Source of the DNA: Candidatus Poribacteria bacterium
GTDB taxonomy: Bacteria > Poribacteria > WGA-4E > WGA-3G
Reading direction: 5' to 3'
NCBI GenBank assembly: GCA_003635315.1
Contig: PYJD01000010.1
Coordinates: forward strand, 1 to 64,000
DNA: 64,000 nt
A program made the position numbers and the translations under genes. Shown in pieces: positions 36,205-43,917 of the stretch (positions are counted from its first letter, which is position 1; each line of letters opens with the position of its first letter). Below the pieces are notes generated by a model. It was given only the letters and a program-made list of their open reading frames with translations. It was not told the DNA's origin and made no database searches.

Positions 36205-37119
36205 ATGAGTAAAGGTTTAAGGAACTTAGTTGTTGTATTAATTATAATATTCTATTTTTGTTTTAGCAGTTGTATATTGGAAATAACTGATGCCAATTCT
36301 GATTCTCCGTCAACCACTTTAGAAAACTCAGAAAAAATAACTGAAGGGATGGTATTAATCCCAGAAGGGGAATTCCTGATGGGAAGCAATCATCCTGATT
36401 GTAGTTTAGATGAGCAACCTATACATTCTGTATATGTAGATGATTTTTATATAGATAAGTATGAAGTAACAAACTCACAATTTAAAAAATTCATAGATGC
36501 GAACCCTGAGTGGGGAAAAAAGAAGTGGTGGAATCCTAAATCAGGTATTGCTGATAAATACCATGATGGTGAATATTTAAAAAATTGGAATGGTAATAAT
36601 TATCCTGAAGGTAAAGGTAAGTTCCCTGTTGTGTATGTTAGTTGGTATGCTGCTGTGGCATACGCTAATTGGGTGGGTAAACGTTTACCTACTGAAGCAG
36701 AATGGGAGAAAGCAGCACGAGGTGGGTTAGAAGGCTTAGATTTTCCTTGGGGTAACACAATCAACCCAAGCCGTGCGAGTTATCCACCACACGGTGGAAC
36801 AGACACACCTATCGGTTTATATCCTGCGAATGCTTATGGATTATATGATATGATCGGTAATGTGATGGAGTGGTGTCTTGACGCCTACGACCCAGAATTC
36901 TATAGGAAATCACCGTATCGAAATCCTATAGCGGGTGCAGAAGAAATATCACAAGTAATTAAAAATTTTCTCTATATAAAAAATCATCGGGTTACCAGAG
37001 GCGTGGCGTGTTGTCCTGATCCAATTCATTTACGTATTGCATTTCGTGATTATCATTTCCCAGTATGTACACATGCAGATACAGGATTTAGATGTGCAAT
37101 ATCTGTTTCGACTGAGTGA
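36205..37119 (+). CDS. SUMF1/FGE-fold lipoprotein
   Basis: The 304-residue protein begins with a lipoprotein signal (NLVVVLIIIFYFCFSSC, Cys at the end as lipid anchor). It then has a SUMF1 domain: GMVLIPEGEFLMGSNHPDCS, FYIDKYEVTNSQFKKFIDAN, FPVVYVSWYAAVAYANWVGK, RLPTEAEWEKAARGG, GLYDMIGNVMEWCLDAYDPE and VTRGVACCPDP...GFRCAIS. At the position of the aerobic maturase active site it has RGVACCPDPIHLRIAF instead of the two cysteines spaced by four residues, so sulfatase activation is doubtful. GGGGAG lies 7 bases before the ATG at 36205; the ATG at 36190 overlaps that site and is less likely. It is a single-gene unit between two non-coding stretches. Confidence 0.85.
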   Translation: MSKGLRNLVVVLIIIFYFCFSSCILEITDANSDSPSTTLENSEKITEGMVLIPEGEFLMGSNHPDCSLDEQPIHSVYVDDFYIDKYEVTNSQFKKFIDANPEWGKKKWWNPKSGIADKYHDGEYLKNWNGNNYPEGKGKFPVVYVSWYAAVAYANWVGKRLPTEAEWEKAARGGLEGLDFPWGNTINPSRASYPPHGGTDTPIGLYPANAYGLYDMIGNVMEWCLDAYDPEFYRKSPYRNPIAGAEEISQVIKNFLYIKNHRVTRGVACCPDPIHLRIAFRDYHFPVCTHADTGFRCAISVSTE

Positions 37120-37485
37120 TATGCTCTTTTTGTAGTTAGGACTTACGGAAATCCCTTTCTTTCCTGCAGAATTGGAAGATTGGAAGGGTGGAAGAATGGA
37201 AGAATGGAAGGGTGGAAGAGGGGATGGGGGTTCCATTCAGAGGTGTCAACTTAGTTATTACATGTCCTTGTAGGGAATCAAAGCAGCATACGTCAATGGC
37301 ATGCTGCGGGGTTGAATCGAAGGTGAAACCTAACATTTCCTGTATATATAAAAGTGTCTCATGTCCAAATCAACGCCGAATCCGCGTATGGAATTCGGCG
37401 GGTTTCACCCTCAACCCAACATATAAGAGGGTATAAATCGTTCAAAAATAGCTATTCATTGACAATTTCTGTCTAATCAGATATT
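37120..37485. other. Intergenic region with purine-rich repeat
   Basis: This 366-base gap holds the GGAAG tandem tract (37166-37219), a string GAGGTGTCAACTTAG (37230-37244) that is the inverse of the CTAAGTTGACACCT motif of other repeats, and a CCTCAACCCAACATATAAGA tail typical of the dispersed repeats. No gene is seen. Confidence 0.5.
37166..37219. repeat. Polypurine GGAAG-type tandem tract
   Basis: About 54 bases made of units like TTGGAAG, GGTGGAAG and AATGGAAG, with almost no C on the plus strand. Such strand-asymmetric purine tracts can form triplexes and slip during replication. It is not coding; apparent ORFs on the other strand are low-complexity shadows. Confidence 0.75.
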
Positions 37486-38385
37486 ATGAATCAAGTTGAT
37501 ATGGATAAAACTATTGTTGATAAATCTCTTCATCCATTTTATACAAAACCAGCGATTGCTGACCAATGCTGGAACTACCTAACAGATACATTGTCATTGG
37601 TCAATCGAACTGTCCAGCAAATGTATTTTGTTGAACCCTCCGCGGGTACAGGATCTTTTTTCAAGAGACTACCTGTTCATCGTAGGTTCGGTATTGATCT
37701 TGTTCCAATGTGTGATGAAGTGTTAAGACAGGATTTTTTTCAGTTAACACACCTTCCTCACCCTTCAGATGAGACAATCATTATTGGTAATCCTCCATTT
37801 GGCAAACGTGGTAAAATAGCCATTGCATTTTTTAATCATGCAGCAACGTTAGCAGATATAATTGCATTCATCCTTCCAGTTAATTTTCGTAAGTATATTG
37901 TCCATAAACAGCTTGAAGAAAGTATGCAGTTTATTGGCAGGTTACCCCTACCAAGAGATGCCTTTCATCTCGAATCCGGTAAAAGCTACTCAGTCAATAC
38001 GGAATTCCAGGTTTGGACAAGGTTACCTTGTAATCTGGATGATATGCGAGAACATAAACCCCTTCCTATTCGACATCAAGATTTTCATATTTGGCAATAT
38101 AACAATACAATTGGTGCGTTAAAGGTGTTTGAGAATACCTTTGATTTCGCTGTCCCTTGTCAAGGATGGCAGGATTATTCACGTAGAGTGACAGATGAAA
38201 AACTGTGTGAGCGAAATAAACAGTGGATTCTCCTCAAGGCAAATAATCAAGATGTTCTTGCAAGATTACAACACCTTGATTATGAACTGTTGGCGAGAGA
38301 ATGTGGTACAGCGGTACCTGGTTTTCGAAAAGGGGATCTTGTGAAAGCTTATTCTGACCAATTTGATTTAGAGACTTCAGGATAG
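37486..38385 (+). CDS. N6-adenine-type SAM-dependent DNA methyltransferase (orphan)
   Basis: The 299-residue protein shows HPFYTKPAIADQCW (motif X-like), YFVEPSAGTGSFFKRLP (SAM-binding motif I), GIDLVPM and the catalytic IIIGNPPFGKRGKIAIAFFN (NPPF motif IV). It then has FILPVNFRKYIVHKQL and a smaller C-terminal half that could hold target recognition. This order is that of N6-adenine methylases of the Eco57I/TaqI-like group. No endonuclease or specificity subunit is adjacent, so it is an orphan methylase, perhaps regulatory or self-protective. An RNA or other substrate cannot be excluded. The next gene starts 7 bases after the stop, so the two are probably co-transcribed. Confidence 0.75.
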   Translation: MNQVDMDKTIVDKSLHPFYTKPAIADQCWNYLTDTLSLVNRTVQQMYFVEPSAGTGSFFKRLPVHRRFGIDLVPMCDEVLRQDFFQLTHLPHPSDETIIIGNPPFGKRGKIAIAFFNHAATLADIIAFILPVNFRKYIVHKQLEESMQFIGRLPLPRDAFHLESGKSYSVNTEFQVWTRLPCNLDDMREHKPLPIRHQDFHIWQYNNTIGALKVFENTFDFAVPCQGWQDYSRRVTDEKLCERNKQWILLKANNQDVLARLQHLDYELLARECGTAVPGFRKGDLVKAYSDQFDLETSG

Positions 38386-38391
38386 AGTTAT

Positions 38392-39378
38392 ATGCGTCTT
38401 AGGTGGATTGCCAGGTATGTACTCCCAACGGTCTTAGCGGTAATTGTATCTTATCTATTGTTAAAAGAGATTGACATCTCCGAAATTCCAAAAACACTCA
38501 GTAGAATCTCAATAAAAGTCCTGTTAATTGGTTTTGGATGTTATTGTTTGCTTGTTATTGCCAAGACGTTCCGTTTTCGAACTATTTTACGACTCAAGAC
38601 AAATCTGAATCACCTCCTACCTATACTTGCATTACATACATTTTGGGGAAATTTTTTACCCATGAGGACAGGAGATGTATCTTATGTGTATTTAATGCAT
38701 CGACACCAGAAAGTAGAGGCTACACAAGGCATTGCATCCTTGATGGTAGCGAGTATTATTGATCTTATACTGTTGATAGCATTAATGGTAACAACTTCAT
38801 TATTGTTATACGGTAAGATTAGTGGAAAGTTTTCTTGGACGTTACTCTACCTGATACCATTAATTATAGGATGTGCTATTTTAGTGATAGTTTGTCTTGC
38901 ATGTTTAGCACCTAAATTCTGTATTTCATTGGCGAATAAAATTGCCAATCCGATATTAAATCTTGACAAGAAATGGCTTACGTGGGTTGTAAATAAGGTA
39001 TTATTGATTGTTTCTGAGATTACGTCGTTCCGATTCAATCTACACTTTTTAAAAATCTGGATATATTCGTTTCTTTGTATTGTGATACGATTTGGATTTC
39101 AATGTTATCTGGTATCTGAGATGGGAGTAAATATACCATTAACTGAAGTGCTTTTTGCGCTTGCGTTTACGAACGTTTTCAATTTATTACCTATACAATC
39201 GGTTGGGAATTTTGGCACAACAGAATTTCCATTTGCTTGGTTATTACACTATTTCGGTACCTCCCTTGAAAGTGCAACTGTAACAGGATTTAGTTTACAT
39301 ATTTTGATTTTACTTTATTGTCTGCCTTTGGGGTTATACGGTGTAATTGTGAAAAAAGCGTATCAAAAGGATACTTAG
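38392..39378 (+). CDS. Lysylphosphatidylglycerol synthase/UPF0104-type membrane protein (flippase-like)
   Basis: This 328-residue protein has seven or eight membrane helices, including YVLPTVLAVIVSYLLL and ILALHTFWGNFLPMRTGDVS. The latter carries the polar PxRxGD signature of the family. NLLPIQSVGNFGTTEFPFAW is its second conserved block. The family includes the membrane part of MprF and AglD-like proteins, which move lipids or lipid-linked sugars across the membrane; no synthase domain is attached here. The start is at 38392 with AGGATAGAG overlapping the end of the methylase gene. An amidohydrolase gene follows after 40 bases. Its lipid substrate is unknown. Confidence 0.85.
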   Translation: MRLRWIARYVLPTVLAVIVSYLLLKEIDISEIPKTLSRISIKVLLIGFGCYCLLVIAKTFRFRTILRLKTNLNHLLPILALHTFWGNFLPMRTGDVSYVYLMHRHQKVEATQGIASLMVASIIDLILLIALMVTTSLLLYGKISGKFSWTLLYLIPLIIGCAILVIVCLACLAPKFCISLANKIANPILNLDKKWLTWVVNKVLLIVSEITSFRFNLHFLKIWIYSFLCIVIRFGFQCYLVSEMGVNIPLTEVLFALAFTNVFNLLPIQSVGNFGTTEFPFAWLLHYFGTSLESATVTGFSLHILILLYCLPLGLYGVIVKKAYQKDT

Positions 39379-39418
39379 TTCATTATTAAATATCTCTATG
39401 TAAATTGAAGGAGATGAA

Positions 39419-40240
39419 ATGAGAATAATTGACCCTCATGTACATGTTTGGAAAAACGATCCGAAGTTTCCTTGGGGTCGGGACCGTAATGGTCCTGAAG
39501 AAGATGCTACACCTGAAATGCTACTTGAATTAATGGATGAAAATGGTGTAGAAAAAACTGTTCTGGTTCAAGTAATTCATTACTTATGGGATAATAGTTA
39601 TGCAGCAGATGCGATGAAAAGGTATCCTGATAAATTTATGGGTGTATGTAGAATTAATCCTGAAGACCCGGATGCCCCAGACCATCTTAGCCATTGGACA
39701 GAAGATGAAGGATTTCACGGAGTAAGATTAAGTCCATCTGTTGGTGAAGCAGGAGATTGGTTTACTGGACCATTAATGCCACCTATATTTCAACGTGCTG
39801 AACAACTTAGGGTACCGTTACTTTTACTTACAAGGTCTGAACGATTGGCAGATCTTGTGCCACTGTTAGAGCAATATCCAGAGCTTGATGTTGTAATTGA
39901 TCATATGGCTGATTGTTCTCCAGAAGACCCGGATAAGTTGCAGTTATTGTTAGATCTTGCTGAATTCCCACGGGTATATGTTAAAATAAGTCATACGTGG
40001 TCCATATCACAATTAGATTACCCGTGGTCTGATACACACGACATGGTTAAGAAAGTGTATCATACCTTTGGTGGATCTCGCATTATGTGGGGAACAGATT
40101 GGCCCGTATGTTTAGGAAAGGCAACTTATGGACAAACGCTATCGGTTGTAAAGGATGAAATGGATTTCTTCACCCCCGAAGATAGAGAATGGGTGCTTGG
40201 TAAAACGGCTTTACGATTATGGAATTTTGCTTCATCTTGA
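39419..40240 (+). CDS. Amidohydrolase-family TIM-barrel hydrolase (COG3618 type)
   Basis: The 273-residue enzyme has the N-terminal metal motif RIIDPHVHVWKNDPKFPW (D-x-H-x-H), then LMDENGVEKTVLVQVIHY, GFHGVRLSPSVGEAGDWF, LDVVIDHMADCSP (His ligand), VYVKISHTWSIS and the C-terminal IMWGTDWPVCLGKATY (catalytic Asp). This matches the amidohydrolase 2 group, which includes sugar-lactone hydrolases and decarboxylases. The substrate is not determined, but lactone hydrolysis in sugar-acid breakdown is likely. AAGGAG lies 6 bases before the ATG. The family is cytoplasmic and no signal peptide is seen. Confidence 0.87.
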   Translation: MRIIDPHVHVWKNDPKFPWGRDRNGPEEDATPEMLLELMDENGVEKTVLVQVIHYLWDNSYAADAMKRYPDKFMGVCRINPEDPDAPDHLSHWTEDEGFHGVRLSPSVGEAGDWFTGPLMPPIFQRAEQLRVPLLLLTRSERLADLVPLLEQYPELDVVIDHMADCSPEDPDKLQLLLDLAEFPRVYVKISHTWSISQLDYPWSDTHDMVKKVYHTFGGSRIMWGTDWPVCLGKATYGQTLSVVKDEMDFFTPEDREWVLGKTALRLWNFASS

Positions 40241-40300
40241 TTATTTTCACTAACTAATATATAATTGAATTATAAACGTATCCATAAGGTTGTATAGGTT

Positions 40301-40648
40301 ATGCCATTTTGTCCACAATGTAAAACTGAATTTGAACAGGACTTCACGGAATGTAATGCATGTGAAGAGGAACTTCTTCCGAGCTTAATCCCTGCTCAAG
40401 TACCGGGTGATGCAGATTGGCATGTCGTTGAATCTGTACCAAATGAAGTTGCAGGGTATATCCTCATGAATGTGTTAGAGGATGAAGGCATCCATGTATA
40501 TTTGCGTAGCAATGAGATACCAGCTTACGGTGGAATTAAGGGGAATCCCGGTAAATCTGAATGGGGTGATATCCTTGTTCCTAAATATTCTTTGCAAATA
40601 GCGCGTGAAACAATTAAATCCTATTTCGATTCATTAAAGGAAGAATAG
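40301..40648 (+). CDS. Zinc-ribbon plus DUF2007-like small protein
   Basis: The 115-residue protein starts with a zinc ribbon (FCPQCKTEFEQDFTECNACE, two C-x-x-C pairs). It continues with WHVVESVPNEVAGYILMNVL, EDEGIHVYLRSNEIPAYGG and GDILVPKYSLQIARETI. This second part resembles DUF2007, a small alpha/beta domain with a PII-like fold that may bind a signal molecule. The function is unknown. It lies 60 bases after the amidohydrolase and 17 bases before the next small gene. Confidence 0.8.
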   Translation: MPFCPQCKTEFEQDFTECNACEEELLPSLIPAQVPGDADWHVVESVPNEVAGYILMNVLEDEGIHVYLRSNEIPAYGGIKGNPGKSEWGDILVPKYSLQIARETIKSYFDSLKEE

Positions 40649-40665
40649 AATTTACAGATAGAATA

Positions 40666-40866
40666 ATGAAAGAGGAGCTGTTTGACCAATCAGAAGAAGT
40701 TAAAACTCCTATTGACACAAGCGGTAAGGTATATGTAAATGGTTATCGTCGATCAGGAGGCACTTTTGTCAAACCGCATTGGAGAAAATTGCCTAAGAAG
40801 AGGATTGGCATCCGTACACACAATCCCACACCAAAATCTCAGTTAATTCTATTTGAGACAGTATGA
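40666..40866 (+). CDS. Small basic protein with VNGYRRSGGTFVKPHWR motif
   Basis: The 66-residue protein has no signal peptide or membrane segment. Its centre, YVNGYRRSGGTFVKPHWRK, fits a pattern (G-Y-x-R-x-x-G-T-x-V-x-P-H-x-R) that recurs as a short module in many bacterial proteins of unknown role. It follows the zinc-ribbon gene by 17 bases, so the two are probably co-transcribed. I do not recognise a function; nucleic-acid binding is only a guess from the charge. Confidence 0.6.
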   Translation: MKEELFDQSEEVKTPIDTSGKVYVNGYRRSGGTFVKPHWRKLPKKRIGIRTHNPTPKSQLILFETV

Positions 40867-40942
40867 TTTCTATTCATAATGAATTGCATATTCTACAAGT
40901 TTCGATTATACACTCTCCACACAAATCCATCAGGATAATGAT

Positions 40943-42124
40943 ATGATCCAATACTTTCAAAGTTTGCGAGATACAAAAACCCTTTTTTGTTTCTTGCAGA
41001 CTTTTTCTTTTTTTATCTTATTGATCCTAACCCCCTCTATATATGCTGATGTATATCACATCCGGAATGGTGACACACTCTTGATAGCCGTAATAGGGCA
41101 ACCTGAGTATACACATTCTGTCAAAGTACGCGAAGATGGAAGGATTAGCTATTTCGGTGGTGATTTTGATGTATTGGACAAAACAACCGAACAGGTCAAT
41201 ACAATCATAAGAGATTTTCTAAGAACAGAAAAACTTGTGAACAATCCTGTCATTATGGTATCAGTTGTTTCAGAGGAAAATAGGATTTATGTTGGCGGTG
41301 CTGTCAAAAATCCCGGTAGGTATAGTATCTCTCCGGAATCCGACGTTGATTTATTTAGAGCAATTTCCTTGGCTGGCGGGATGGCAGTAAACGCAGACAG
41401 ACGACAAGTCCAATTAATTCGACATAAGGCTTATGTCGATTCACAGAAAAACATTTCCAACCTAAGTGAAACGTCTTATGATCTTTCGAATGTTACAGAG
41501 AATCTTGAAATCCGGGTTAATTCAAACGATTTAGTTTATGTACACCTTCTAAATGAAATTGATGTGCAGGGAGAAGTGAAGCTACCGGGAAAACTATTCA
41601 TTAAAGGAAAAAGCAGTGTGTCAGACGTATTAGCAAGATCAGGTGGATTTACAAAGGAAGCAAATGTCAATTCACTTATCCATGTGACGCGAGATGGCAC
41701 GTTAACAGAACTAAGTGCTTCTGAGGAATTCTGGAATAGAACAGAGAATCGTCCGGATATATCTCTAAATGACGGTGATGTGTTGTTTGTTCCAAATCGT
41801 TTTAAGATTCAACCTGTATATGTGACAGGATATGTCCGTACTCCTGGCGCACAATCCGTTGAAGGACCGGTATCCATTCAGAAAGCGATTGCATTAGCGG
41901 GTGGATTAGAAGATTCAGCAGACAGAAAGACATATCACATCCATCGAAAAGATGGAAAAACTGAAGTACATAAATTTCAAGTTGGTTCAGACCCGATTAT
42001 ACTCTATCCTGGTGATATATTAGAAATTCACAAGAAATATCAAGTCAATTGGGTGTTAATCAGTACGATAACCGCTACAGTCATCGGATTTACAACTTTC
42101 CTAATAAATGTGACTCGTGAATAG
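40943..42124 (+). CDS. Polysaccharide export protein (Wza-like, SLBB domains) with C-terminal membrane helix
   Basis: This 393-residue envelope protein has a signal peptide (FSFFILLILTPSIYA) and a polysaccharide-export domain (YHIRNGDTLLIAVIGQPEYT, VKVREDGRISYFGG). Several SLBB repeats follow: IYVGGAVKNPGRYSISPES, DVQGEVKLPGKLFIKG and VYVTGYVRTPGAQSVEGPVS. The terminal membrane helix is VLISTITATVIGFTTFLINV. It would form or gate the outer-membrane exit for capsule or exopolysaccharide. There is no lipobox, which Wza itself has. No tyrosine kinase or polymerase is adjacent; the sugar-handling genes at 26.8-31.3 kb are the nearest candidates for the same pathway. AGGATAATGAT precedes the ATG. 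Confidence 0.87.
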   Translation: MIQYFQSLRDTKTLFCFLQTFSFFILLILTPSIYADVYHIRNGDTLLIAVIGQPEYTHSVKVREDGRISYFGGDFDVLDKTTEQVNTIIRDFLRTEKLVNNPVIMVSVVSEENRIYVGGAVKNPGRYSISPESDVDLFRAISLAGGMAVNADRRQVQLIRHKAYVDSQKNISNLSETSYDLSNVTENLEIRVNSNDLVYVHLLNEIDVQGEVKLPGKLFIKGKSSVSDVLARSGGFTKEANVNSLIHVTRDGTLTELSASEEFWNRTENRPDISLNDGDVLFVPNRFKIQPVYVTGYVRTPGAQSVEGPVSIQKAIALAGGLEDSADRKTYHIHRKDGKTEVHKFQVGSDPIILYPGDILEIHKKYQVNWVLISTITATVIGFTTFLINVTRE

Positions 42125-42173
42125 TAGTCTATTTAGTGGATGAACCCTACCCCACCACCCTATAGGAATATAC

Positions 42174-42623
42174 ATGTCAGACATCGATACATCCATCCAA
42201 TCTGGTATCCGAGATAATTTACTTCGTGGAACTGTCCACGAATTTTTAGAACAGGAAATCCAGAATGGGTCCGACCTCTCCATTGTATCCGCGTATTTTA
42301 CAATCTATGCCTACGAAAAGATGCAACAGGTATTACAAAAGATAGGTGGACTCCGTTTTCTCTTTGGTGACCCAGATTTCGTCAAACGAATGGATCCAAA
42401 TAATACAGATAAAAAATCGTTTGATATTACCGATGAAGGTTTATTGCTCAATCAACAGCTCAGACAAAAACCGTTAGCCAAAGCCTGTGCTGAATGGATA
42501 AGAGATAATAGGATAGAAATTCGTTCTACTCGGGAATCAAAACTGATACACGGTAAGAGCGAGAATAGATTCCAATGGATGTCGTTTTCCTTTATTCTTG
42601 CGAGGGTCTGGAACTTTTGCTAA
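42174..42623 (+). pseudogene. PLD-type nuclease/helicase, N-terminal remnant
   Basis: The 149-residue ORF starts like the PLD-containing SNF2-type helicases of restriction or defence loci: IVSAYFTIYAYEKMQQVLQK, LRFLFGDPDFVKRMD and the start of the HxK motif as SKLIHGK. After HGK the sequence loses family resemblance within a few residues (WMSFSFILARVWNFC) and stops. The rest of the PLD domain and the helicase core are missing; a C-terminal remnant seems to follow at 42767. It is therefore most likely the 5' part of a gene that suffered a large internal deletion. Confidence 0.6.
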
Positions 42624-42694
42624 CATGTTTATCAAGTGGCAAGTCAATTTTCTTGTCATTATTCACCTCAAAATAATAGTCTTTTTAAGGTGAA

Positions 42695-42738
42695 GCATAG
42701 CAGATATAGTGTATAAAGTCACACTATATTTGCTATGC
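42695..42738. repeat. 18-bp inverted repeat at the deletion junction
   Basis: GCATAGCAGATATAGTGT (42695-42712) and ACACTATATTTGCTATGC (42721-42738) pair with one mismatch around an 8-base loop. A second, smaller dyad (TTCACCT at 42662, AGGTGAA at 42688) lies just upstream. Both sit between the two halves of the broken helicase gene, so they may be a scar of a small mobile element or the cause of the deletion. Confidence 0.8.
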
Positions 42739-42766
42739 GTATAAAATAAACACTTGTGAAAAAATA

Positions 42767-43393
42767 GTGAAAACTAAATATCCCTGCCTACGAGAAGAGG
42801 TGTTTGACTTAGATGAGATGTCTGATGGTGTTGTGATGAGCGATTTTACTCTGGATTATTTCTTCGCACAGCTGCTGAAATATCTGGAAAGGAATAGGGC
42901 AAAACTGGACGCAACCCCCGAAGGTGCGTATGCTGTTACAAGTAATGAAAATAATCCAACCGAACAAGGTGTGATCTTCTTTCTACGTTTAGAAAATGCC
43001 AGTGAAAACAAACAGGAGAATACTGCCAGTCCTATCCATCTCTATTATACGGTTTATATCCGAAATAACGGTGATATCCGATACGGATGTATCAATGCGA
43101 AACAGGTGTTAGATCTGTTTGAGGCATCTGCTGTTGGTAAAGAAGATGTGAATGATGATTTATGTCTGCAGTTTGACCAAGAAACAGAATATGGTGAAGA
43201 CATGGAACATTACAACAAGTTATTGGACACCGTCATTTCACAAATTACACTTTCACATACAGAAACCCAGACCCATGCTCTTAGGAGTGGAAGACCGCGT
43301 GATGCTAAACTTACTCCAGCATCCAAAGCACCGCAAGCTGCAGGTGATTTTAAACTGGTAACGTGGTTGGTCATCAGAACACCGCAATCTTGA
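42767..43393 (+). pseudogene. Helicase-associated C-terminal remnant
   Basis: This 208-residue ORF starts at a GTG without a ribosome site (the preceding bases are AAAAATA). It contains VVMSDFTLDYFFAQLLKYLE and PIHLYYTVYIRNNGDIRYGC, then VLDLFEASAVGKED, which resemble the C-terminal accessory region of the PLD/SNF2-type helicases. No helicase motifs are present. Its place right after the PLD remnant and the palindrome suggests one ancestral gene with the middle lost. An independent small protein is the alternative. Its C-terminal residues (LVTWLVIRTPQS) look natural, so the 3' end may be original. Confidence 0.5.
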
Positions 43394-43459
43394 CTTTCTA
43401 TTATTAAAGTGCATGGTAATTTATTCAAAATTTGGAAAGAATACAAAGAGAGGTAAACC

Positions 43460-43783
43460 ATGAAAGTTTATAAAACATGGGACGCTTTCATGGTGGAACA
43501 ACTTAGAGAACACGGAGATGTAGGCGGTTATCTTGATGCTGTCATAGAAGAATATCAGATCCACCGGAATCTTGACATAATCCAGTTGGCTCTTCAGTAT
43601 ATCGTTGAAGCACAAGGCGGAATTTCCGAACTCACCAAAAAAATAGATATTGAACCACAAGTCCTATCGGAAGTGTTGGATAACACAAGAACACCAAACA
43701 TTCATACACTTAGAACAGTACTCAATGCTTGGGGATGTTGTCTACCCAGTGACATTTTAGAAAGTGTTAACCCTTGTATCTAA
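43460..43783 (+). CDS. HigA-like addiction-module antidote protein, orphan
   Basis: The 107-residue protein matches the antidote family seen with RelE-like toxins: WDAFMVEQLREHGDVGGYLD, AVIEEYQIHRNLDIIQLALQ, YIVEAQGGISELTKKIDIEP and LSEVLDNTRTPNIHTLRTVL. The second half is a helix-turn-helix DNA-binding domain. Such antitoxins bind and silence a partner toxin and repress their own operon. The toxin gene usually lies just upstream, but here the upstream ORF is a helicase remnant and no RelE-like protein is found within 2 kb. GAGAGG lies 7 bases before the ATG. It is probably a leftover of a decayed module or an anti-toxin acting in trans. Confidence 0.82.
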   Translation: MKVYKTWDAFMVEQLREHGDVGGYLDAVIEEYQIHRNLDIIQLALQYIVEAQGGISELTKKIDIEPQVLSEVLDNTRTPNIHTLRTVLNAWGCCLPSDILESVNPCI

Positions 43784-43821
43784 ATAACGTTATAAACGTC
43801 TGATATAGCAAATTAAACTGT

Positions 43822-43911
43822 GCTATAAAGGATTTGAATAAAGCAATAGAACTTAAACCTAATAATGTAAAAACCTACACAAATCTTAGTAAAAGTTATA
43901 CAAAAAGGTAA
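43822..43911 (+). pseudogene. TPR gene fragment
   Basis: One open frame reads AIKDLNKAIELKPNNVKTYT, then NLSKSYTKR and a stop. This is a clear single TPR motif without a start codon, and it resembles TPR units of the intact gene that begins 7 bases later (for example TIKDLNKAIQLDPDYVEAYY). It is probably the tail of a deleted or duplicated TPR gene. Confidence 0.7.
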
Positions 43912-43917
43912 AATTAA

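Noticed and set aside
37030..37336. Proline/serine-rich minus-strand ORFs near the purine tract
   Set aside because: They are translations of the GGAAG tract and lack starts or conservation signals.
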